A DNA stretch of 44,366 nucleotides from Clostridia bacterium (GTDB lineage Bacteria > Bacteroidota > Bacteroidia > Bacteroidales > 4484-276): NCBI GenBank assembly GCA_009928785.1, contig SABY01000020.1:1-44366 (forward strand), in the 5' to 3' direction. Shown here in pieces: positions 14,651 to 20,406 of the stretch. The notes beneath the pieces were generated by a model, which was given only the letters and a program-made list of their open reading frames with translations, ran no database searches and had not been told where the DNA came from. A program made the translations under genes and the position numbers. Every line of letters starts with the position of its first letter. Position 1 is the stretch's first letter.

Positions 14651-16962
14651 TTTAACTCCTCCGTTTTTTTGTTTTTCATGCGCATCAATACAAAAACACC
14701 AATGGCGGCAATGGTAAGCACTGTAATTTCGCCCAGCGTATCCATCGCACGAAAATCGACCAGAATTACATTTACGATGTTGCGGCCATGGCCTTCGGTA
14801 AAACTGTTTTGTGCAAAATAATCGGATATGGCGGGATAAAGGTTCAGATAATCGGCTTTGAGCGATAGCCCCATCATAAAGCCGCCAAAAACCACGGCGA
14901 TAACACCATCGCGGATGCGCGTGGAGAGGCGGCTGAAACTCTTAAAAACAGGCAAATGATAGATAATCATCACAAAAATAACCAGCACCAACGTTTCGGT
15001 CATAATTTGTGTGATGGCCAAATCGATGGCGCCATAGAAAGCAAATATGAGCGCAAGCCCCCATCCTACCATCCCCATCGCAATAAGCGCCACAACCCGC
15101 GATTTGCTGAAAACAGCAACCACCGTAGCAGCTATCACCACCACCGCCACGCCGGCAGCATAAAAAGGAATGTAACCGATGTCGGAGTTAAAATCCCAAA
15201 AGCGTGTATAAAAAAGCTGGTACCACACCAGTGCCGAGGCCGTCACAAAAATGATCATCAAATAATAGCGTTGTACGCCTCCTTGAATAAAGTCGGTTTT
15301 CTTTTTGGTAAGATGCAGAAAGCCATCCACCATATCCAGGAATTTTTGGGCGAAGTCGATAGCAAAAAATCGCTCGTTAAATTTTTGAATGGCAGGAATG
15401 ATTTTTTTGCGAAAAGCAAATATTAATGCCCCAACGGCAATGGTGATAACGCTGTAAAGTAACACCAGATTGAAGCCATGCCAGAGCTTTATTTGTAAAC
15501 TTACACTGGCATCCCACACAGCACCGATGGCAGGCTCGGCGATGTTGCGATCAAAAAAACCGGGGAATAAAGCAAGTAGTAGGCTTAATGCTGAAAGTAC
15601 CGCCGGCCCAACCCATAAGCGGAAAGGCGTTTCTTTGGGTTGTTTGGGCAGATTGCCGGCTTTGGCAAAAAACACATGCCAGGCGATGATTGCCGAAATG
15701 GCTACCATAAAGGCATTGGCAATGATGCTTGCGATAAGCGGCAAATTCCCCGTTTCCGGGATAATGCTTTTGGCTTCGTAAATCATCTCTTTGCCAACAA
15801 AGCCAATAAACGGCGGAAGTCCGGCCATCGAAAACAGGGCAAGCAGCGCCACCACTGTGGTGTATGGCATGGTGCGAAAAAGCCCGCCAAGCTGATAAAT
15901 GTCGCGCGTGCCGGTTTGTTTGTCGATGGAGCCGGCCACCATAAACAAGGCTCCTTTGTAGAGCGAGTGTACTACCAGAAAAATGATGGCTGCTTTGATG
16001 CTTTGATACGTGTCGATGCCCACCAGCAGCATCAATGTGCCAAGCGCCATAATGGTGCTGTAGGCAAGGATAGCTTTTAAATCTTTTTGCGTAAGCGAAA
16101 AATACGCGCCCACAAGCATGGTTACCAAACCCACCACCGAAAGGCCGGCGCGCCATTCGAGCGTTCCTCCAAGTACAGGCGCCAGACGCAGCAAAATATA
16201 AATGCCCGCTTTGACCATGGTGGCAGAATGCAGGAACGCGCTCACCGGCGAAGGCCCTGCCATGGCGCTGGGCAGCCAGAAATGAAACGGAAACTGCGCC
16301 GACTTGGTCATGGCGCCTAACCCTACAAGTATGAGTATAGCCAGATAATAGGGGCTGTTTTGCAATATTTCGCGCTCGTTGAGCAGCTCAATGATTTCGT
16401 AAGTTCCGGTGGAAAGGTTTATCAGCACCATGCCCGCCATCAGTGCCAGGCCGCCCAGCGCGGTGACGAGCAAAGCCTGCAAAGCCGCAGCCCGCGACTT
16501 GGTTTTCTCGTGAAAAAATCCAATCAGCAAATAGGAGCTGATGCTGGTAAGTTCCCAAAAAACAAATATCGAAATGAGATTTCCCGAAAGCACCAGACCC
16601 ATCATGGCGCCCATAAAAAGCATCAGGTAGAAATAAAATCGTCCTTTGAGACTGTAATGCTGCATGTAATATCCCGAATAAATCAGTACCAGCGCTCCGA
16701 TGGCTGTGATCATCAGCAGAAACAGAAGGCTGAGGCCGTCGAGATAAAACGACATGCTGATGCCCAGGCTTGGAATCCAGGCGTAAGATTCGTAAACGAC
16801 CAATCCATAACCGATGTCGATAGAGAGGTAAATGAGATAGGCAAAAACGGCGGCAGGTACTGATGCCAGTATCCAGCCAATAGCTTTGGGAAACCACTTG
16901 TGGAGCATTGGCGCCAGAAAAGCCAGCGTAAAGATGGCTGCGATAATCAGGTAGAGTTCCAT
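14647..16962 (-). CDS. mrpA: Mrp Na+/H+ antiporter subunit A
   Basis: A 771-aa large subunit homologous to NuoL. The proton-channel residues Glu137 (FVFWELTSISSYL), Lys220 (GAMTKSAQFPFHFWLP), His245 and Lys251 (HSATMVKAGIYIL) are intact. The C-terminal part (about 600-700) carries the extra MbhD/DUF4040-like helices (MGMVGWGLALIF, ITQIMTETLVLV) that distinguish MrpA from NuoL, followed by an MbhE-like end. It is the first gene of a complete A-B-C-D-E-F-G operon, which works as one hetero-oligomeric cation/proton antiporter for pH and Na+ homeostasis. The ATG lies about 10 nt from a -7-like element. Confidence 0.96.
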   Translation of the reverse strand: MELYLIIAAIFTLAFLAPMLHKWFPKAIGWILASVPAAVFAYLIYLSIDIGYGLVVYESYAWIPSLGISMSFYLDGLSLLFLLMITAIGALVLIYSGYYMQHYSLKGRFYFYLMLFMGAMMGLVLSGNLISIFVFWELTSISSYLLIGFFHEKTKSRAAALQALLVTALGGLALMAGMVLINLSTGTYEIIELLNEREILQNSPYYLAILILVGLGAMTKSAQFPFHFWLPSAMAGPSPVSAFLHSATMVKAGIYILLRLAPVLGGTLEWRAGLSVVGLVTMLVGAYFSLTQKDLKAILAYSTIMALGTLMLLVGIDTYQSIKAAIIFLVVHSLYKGALFMVAGSIDKQTGTRDIYQLGGLFRTMPYTTVVALLALFSMAGLPPFIGFVGKEMIYEAKSIIPETGNLPLIASIIANAFMVAISAIIAWHVFFAKAGNLPKQPKETPFRLWVGPAVLSALSLLLALFPGFFDRNIAEPAIGAVWDASVSLQIKLWHGFNLVLLYSVITIAVGALIFAFRKKIIPAIQKFNERFFAIDFAQKFLDMVDGFLHLTKKKTDFIQGGVQRYYLMIIFVTASALVWYQLFYTRFWDFNSDIGYIPFYAAGVAVVVIAATVVAVFSKSRVVALIAMGMVGWGLALIFAFYGAIDLAITQIMTETLVLVIFVMIIYHLPVFKSFSRLSTRIRDGVIAVVFGGFMMGLSLKADYLNLYPAISDYFAQNSFTEGHGRNIVNVILVDFRAMDTLGEITVLTIAAIGVFVLMRMKNKKTEELK

Positions 16963-16978
16963 TTTTTTTTGTGAGCAG

Positions 16979-16986
16979 CAAATTTA
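16979..16986 (-). promoter_or_regulatory. Possible -7 element of the Mrp operon
   Basis: On the minus strand TAAATTTG matches TAnnTTTG exactly, 16 bp upstream of the mrpA start. That would give a very short leader, and no TTTG lies at the expected -33 distance, so support is limited. Confidence 0.3.
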
Positions 16987-17050
16987 ACCATGCTGTGGCT
17001 GTTTTGTTTGTGGTGAGGAATATTTTAACGGATATTAAAACCTGACTTCT

Positions 17051-17112
17051 TTGGAATTTGGAATTTGGAATTTGAAATTTGAAATTTGAAATTTGGAATT
17101 TGGAATTTGAAA
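17051..17112 (+). repeat. 7-bp tandem repeat (ggaattt/gaaattt)n
   Basis: Nearly nine consecutive heptads alternating ggaattt and gaaattt types. Each unit contains TTTG, the Bacteroidota -33 word. The array ends 9 bp before the -7 element of lemA. Confidence 0.95.
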
Positions 17113-17128
17113 GATATGGCTACATTTG
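17099..17128 (+). promoter_or_regulatory. Promoter of the lemA-TPM operon
   Basis: TACATTTG (17121-17128) is an exact -7 match. TTTG at 17099-17102, 18 nt upstream, lies inside the heptad array, so the array seems to supply the -33 element. The leader would be about 50 nt. Confidence 0.45.
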
Positions 17129-17185
17129 CCACATCATTCATTAAAGATTTCATTAGAACAAAGAAAATCATTAACCTGAGAAAAC

Positions 17186-17782
17186 ATGAAAAATAAAGGA
17201 CTTTGGATTACGCTTGGAATCATCGTTATAATTGCGCTCATCCTTTACGGAAGCTTTAAAGGTACCTACAACCAAATGGTAACGCTCGATGAGCAGGTAC
17301 AAGCCTCCTGGTCGCAGGTGGTTACTGACTATCAGCGGCGCATGGACCTGATACCTAACCTGGTGAGCACCGTAAAAGGCTATGCCGATTTTGAACAGGA
17401 AACCCTCACGCAGGTAATCCAGGCACGCGCCAATGCCAGCAGCGTGAATTTGAATGTTGATAATCTGGATGCCGCCACCATCGACAAGCTGCAGCAAACG
17501 CAGCAAGCGCTTTCTTCGGCGCTAAGCCGCCTGCTCGTTACCGTGGAGCGCTATCCCGAACTGAAAGCCAACACCAACTTCCTCGAACTGCAGGCACAGC
17601 TCGAAGGCACCGAAAACCGCATTGCCAACGCGCGCCGCAAGTTCAACGAATCAACGCAGACTTTCAACAGCTACATCCGGCAGTTTCCGCAGAATATCTT
17701 TGCCAACATGTTTGGCTTTGAAAAGAAACCCTACTTTGAAGCCGATGCCGGTGCCGAGAAAGCACCAAAAGTGGAGTTTTAA
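17186..17782 (+). CDS. lemA: LemA family protein
   Basis: A 198-aa membrane-anchored protein: one N-terminal helix (about 6-24), then a long helical bundle on the other side of the membrane. Family hallmarks are YNQMVTLDEQVQASWSQV, QRRMDLIPNLVSTVKGYA, and LQAQLEGTENRIANARRKFN followed by FNSYIRQFP. LemA proteins are common next to TPM-domain genes, as here (31 bp to the next gene), and are thought to act in an envelope or quality-control complex; the molecular role is not settled. Confidence 0.95.
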   Translation: MKNKGLWITLGIIVIIALILYGSFKGTYNQMVTLDEQVQASWSQVVTDYQRRMDLIPNLVSTVKGYADFEQETLTQVIQARANASSVNLNVDNLDAATIDKLQQTQQALSSALSRLLVTVERYPELKANTNFLELQAQLEGTENRIANARRKFNESTQTFNSYIRQFPQNIFANMFGFEKKPYFEADAGAEKAPKVEF

Positions 17783-17813
17783 TTTTTCCTTTTTAATAAA
17801 AAAAAACAACGAT

Positions 17814-18266
17814 ATGCCTGAGAGCGGAAAACCTGTGCCTGGCAAACCCATAAGCACTGCCGACGAAGCAGCCATTAAAGCGGCTATAGCCGATGCCGAG
17901 CGCGCCTCATCGGGCGAAATACGCGTACACATCGAGCGCGTGTGCCCGGGCAATGTGATGGATCGTGCTGCTTTTATCTTCGAGAAACTCGACATGCACA
18001 AGACTGCTTTGCGCAATGGCGTGCTCTTTTATCTGGCCACCAAAGACCGACAGTTTGCCGTGATCGGCGACAGCGGCATAAATGCGGTGGTGGATAAAAG
18101 CTACTGGAAAAACCTTTCCGCTGAAATCATCGATCGTTTTCGAGCCGAAGGTATCGCCGCCGGACTCATTTATGGCATTGACAGCACAGGCGAATATCTC
18201 CAAAAATATTTCCCTTTTCAAAAAGATGATACAAACGAGCTTTCGGATGAAATATCTTTTGGATAA
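17814..18266 (+). CDS. TPM domain protein, cytosolic form
   Basis: A 150-aa protein made almost wholly of a TPM domain (about 20-135): SSGEIRVHIE, YLATKDRQFAVIGDSGIN and the C-terminal GIDSTGEYLQKYFP helix. No signal peptide is visible. The frame is open further upstream into lemA, but ATG at 17814 is preferred because it follows an A/T-rich gap and gives a normal N-terminus. It is the middle gene of lemA-TPM-TPM. TPM domains in other lineages serve photosystem II repair or have phosphatase activity; the role here is not known. Confidence 0.88.
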   Translation: MPESGKPVPGKPISTADEAAIKAAIADAERASSGEIRVHIERVCPGNVMDRAAFIFEKLDMHKTALRNGVLFYLATKDRQFAVIGDSGINAVVDKSYWKNLSAEIIDRFRAEGIAAGLIYGIDSTGEYLQKYFPFQKDDTNELSDEISFG

Positions 18267-18291
18267 TCCAAAGTACAAACCAAAACAACCC

Positions 18292-19116
18292 ATGAAAATA
18301 CTCCGATCGATCCCGTTGCTGATGATTTTTCTGCTGCTGGTTTTCCCGGCTACAGCACAGCCACCGTACGATGGCATCCCGCCACGATTCTCGCCGCCAC
18401 GGCTTGTCAACGACTTTAGCGGTACGCTGAGCAGCAACGAGGTGGCACGCCTGGAGCGCAAGCTGGTAGCTTTTAATGACACTACTTCCACGCAAATTAC
18501 GGTGGTGCTGGTAAAGGAGCTTGCCGGTTACGTGCCTTCACAATTTGCCGACCTGCTGGGCGAGCAGTGGGGCGTGGGACAAAAAGACAAAGACAACGGC
18601 ATTGTGGTGCTGGTAAAACCAAAAGTTGGCGGCACATCGGGCGAAGCATTCATCGCGCCCGGCTATGGCCTGCAAGGTGCAGTGCCCGATGCGATTGCAA
18701 AGCGCATTGTGGAAGCGGAGATGATTCCGGAATTTAAAAACAACAACTACTACCGTGGCCTCGACCGCGGCACCGACGTACTGATGGAACTAACCGCCGG
18801 CGAATACAGTGCCGACGATTATATGAAACGTTCAGATGGAGGCGGTCTCGGCGCATTTGCCGGGCTTATTATTTTCATCATCATTATAGCCTGGCTCCTT
18901 TCGCGTGGCCGCGGCATGCGCAATTACAGCGGACGCAGCAGCAGCCTTCCTTTCTGGACAGCGCTGTTTTTGGCCAACCAGATGGGCGGCAGCTCGCGGG
19001 GCAAGTGGGGCAGCTTTCAGGGCGGGAGCGGCACATTTGGAGGCGGAGGCGGCGGAGGCTTTGGTGGCTTTGGCGGCGGCAGCTTTGGCGGTGGCGGCGC
19101 CGGGGGAAGTTGGTGA
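18292..19116 (+). CDS. TPM domain protein, exported, with Gly-rich tail (YgcG-like)
   Basis: A 274-aa protein with a signal peptide (about 1-22, ending ATAQ), a TPM domain in the periplasm (about 38-165: VNDFSGTLSSNEVARLERKL, ITVVLVKELAGYV, GYGLQGAVPDAIAKRI), one membrane helix (about 187-204, FAGLIIFIIIIAWLLS) and a C-terminal tail very rich in Gly with Phe and Ser, ending GAGGSW. This is the architecture of YgcG-type proteins linked to lemA. ATG at 18292 is chosen since the signal peptide starts there; upstream in-frame ATGs only read back through the previous gene. The last 18 codons are duplicated at 19383-19436, and a 14-bp repeat array begins 4 bp after the stop. Confidence 0.92.
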   Translation: MKILRSIPLLMIFLLLVFPATAQPPYDGIPPRFSPPRLVNDFSGTLSSNEVARLERKLVAFNDTTSTQITVVLVKELAGYVPSQFADLLGEQWGVGQKDKDNGIVVLVKPKVGGTSGEAFIAPGYGLQGAVPDAIAKRIVEAEMIPEFKNNNYYRGLDRGTDVLMELTAGEYSADDYMKRSDGGGLGAFAGLIIFIIIIAWLLSRGRGMRNYSGRSSSLPFWTALFLANQMGGSSRGKWGSFQGGSGTFGGGGGGGFGGFGGGSFGGGGAGGSW

Positions 19117-19120
19117 AATA

Positions 19121-19260
19121 CAGTCCACGGTAGGCAGTCCACAGCCGACAGTCCACAGCCGACAGTCCACAGTAGGCAGTTCTCAGCCGGCAGTCCACAG
19201 CCGGCAGTCCACAGCCGACAGTCCACAGACGACAGTCCACAGTAGGCAGTCCACAGCAGG
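19121..19260 (-). repeat. 14-bp tandem repeat array (minus orientation), 10 units
   Basis: Exactly ten contiguous 14-bp units, written on the plus strand as cagtccacagccga or cagtccacagtagg with minor variants, running from 19121 to 19260. It is the reverse complement of the array at 7215-7392. It begins 4 bp after the TPM stop codon. Confidence 0.95.
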
Positions 19261-19298
19261 CAGGCCTTCACCGCTCATTTTATTAAATCTTATTTATC

Positions 19299-19386
19299 TC
19301 AAAACCTCAGCCTTTCCTTTAAGGTTTTCATACCGGAGCGGCTCACGCTTATTTCGCGGCCATCTTTTAGCGTAAGCGACCAGGTG
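19299..19386 (-). pseudogene. Fragment: last 28 codons of a LytTR response regulator
   Basis: These 88 bp match 41250-41337 with only two differences, encoding WSLTLKDGREISVSRSG followed by MKTLKERLRF and the stop; the intact gene has Lys for that last-but-three Arg. Nothing of the rest of a LytTR gene is present. At 19383 the match ends in the short word ggtg, shared with the adjoining TPM fragment. This is a non-functional remnant. Confidence 0.9.
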
Positions 19387-19436
19387 GCTTTGGCGGCGGC
19401 AGCTTTGGCGGCGGCGGCGCCGGAGGAAGCTGGTGA
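19383..19436 (+). pseudogene. Fragment: duplicated last 18 codons of the TPM gene
   Basis: It matches 19063-19116 in 51 of 54 positions, and the similarity continues for a few bases past the stop. All three differences are silent (Gly, Gly, Ser third positions), so both copies appear to have evolved as coding sequence; the source may be a paralogous gene rather than a simple recent copy. It is joined directly to the LytTR fragment and is followed by the terminator at 19471. Confidence 0.85.
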
Positions 19437-19470
19437 AATTGTAGTGGATAGAAATTTGGTTTTATCATAG

Positions 19471-19498
19471 AGACGTACGGTTGTGCGTCTTTTTTTTT
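19471..19498 (+). terminator. Rho-independent terminator
   Basis: An 8-bp stem (19471-19478 with 19483-19490, one G-T pair), a GGTT loop and eight T (19491-19498). It lies 35 bp after the duplicated TPM 3' end, where the original TPM operon terminator would be expected. Confidence 0.8.
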
Positions 19499-19553
19499 GA
19501 AAAAAGCGAGTGAAAATGGAACATTTAAACACTCCTATGGATCAGAATGTAAG

Positions 19554-19586
19554 TTTGTAGGGTATAAATTAATATTTCTAAATTTG
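19554..19586 (+). promoter_or_regulatory. Promoter of the LytTR-propeller kinase operon
   Basis: TTTG (19554-19557), a 21-nt spacer and TAAATTTG (19579-19586), a full match to the Bacteroidota consensus. The leader is about 18 nt. The -33 region also reads TAAGTTTGT, a 9/9 fit to the LytTR box pattern, but it is single and may be chance. Confidence 0.6.
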
Positions 19587-19610
19587 ATGTTTTATTGTAA
19601 AAACATCTTC

Positions 19611-20405
19611 ATGAAAAAATACAAGGCGATAATCATTGATGACGAAAAAAATCTTCGCGATGCACTGGCAGTGATGTTGGCCGCAAATTGCCCTGAGATT
19701 TTGTTGTGTGGTGAAGCGGCATCAGCTTCAAAGGGGCGCGAATTGCTAAAAGCGGAAAAAGTTGATTTCATTTTTCTTGATATTTCAATGGCGGATGAAG
19801 ATGGCTTTACTTTTCTGCAATCTATCCCCAAAGAAAATTACGGGATTATTTTTGTGACCGCTTTCCAGGAATATGCTTTGCTTGCATTGAAGGCAAGTGC
19901 TATCGATTACCTGGTGAAACCCGTAAACCCAGATGAACTGGTGGAAGCAGTTGCTAAGGCCATTCATTATCTCGAACTGAGACAAAGCAAATCCGAAATC
20001 CGTTCCATTTATCATGAATCGCTCGAAAACCTTCATCATCAAGTACATTCGGAAAACAAACGAATCGAAAAAATAACCGTAGCTGAGCAATTTGGTTTTC
20101 GTATTATAAATACCATTGATCTGATGTATCTGCAAGCCGACAGCAACTACACCAACCTGCACCTTTGCGGCAGCAAAAAAGTTACCGCCACTCGCACGCT
20201 GGGTGAATTTGAAAAAATTCTGGATGAAAACCTGTTTTTCAGAATTCACAAATCAACCATTATTAATCTGAGCCACCTGAAAGCCTATTCGAGCTATCAG
20301 GGCAATTACGCCGAAATGACCGATGGTTCACAATTAAGCATTTCCAGAAGAAAACTCAACGAGTTTCGCGAAGCCGTTACAAGATTCTCACCACCCATTA
20401 AATAA
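19611..20405 (+). CDS. LytTR-family response regulator
   Basis: A 264-aa transcription factor. The receiver domain has Asp10-Asp11, phosphoacceptor Asp57 (FIFLDISMADEDGF) and the conserved Lys of VKPVNPDEL. A C-terminal LytTR DNA-binding domain (about 158-255) follows, with LMYLQADSNYTNLHL and FFRIHKSTIINLSHL. ATG at 19611 is preferred over an upstream in-frame ATG near 19500, because the promoter lies between them. It is followed after 1 bp by the large sensor kinase and is surely its partner. It is paralogous to the orphan regulator at 23919-24716, with the same length and the same motifs through both domains. Confidence 0.94.
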   Translation: MKKYKAIIIDDEKNLRDALAVMLAANCPEILLCGEAASASKGRELLKAEKVDFIFLDISMADEDGFTFLQSIPKENYGIIFVTAFQEYALLALKASAIDYLVKPVNPDELVEAVAKAIHYLELRQSKSEIRSIYHESLENLHHQVHSENKRIEKITVAEQFGFRIINTIDLMYLQADSNYTNLHLCGSKKVTATRTLGEFEKILDENLFFRIHKSTIINLSHLKAYSSYQGNYAEMTDGSQLSISRRKLNEFREAVTRFSPPIK

Positions 20406-20406
20406 T

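Noticed and set aside
15551..16981. Long frames of about 200 codons on the minus strand inside mrpA
   Set aside because: They are in other frames of the strongly supported mrpA gene and show low-complexity His/Arg-rich translations typical of shadows.
18832..19375. Long open frames on both strands over the TPM gene end and the array
   Set aside because: These reflect the Gly-rich coding region and the repeat read in other frames, and have no independent start context.
19299..19532. 77-codon minus-strand frame as a real small LytTR protein
   Set aside because: It fuses the reverse strand of the TPM fragment to only the last 28 LytTR codons, with no complete domain.
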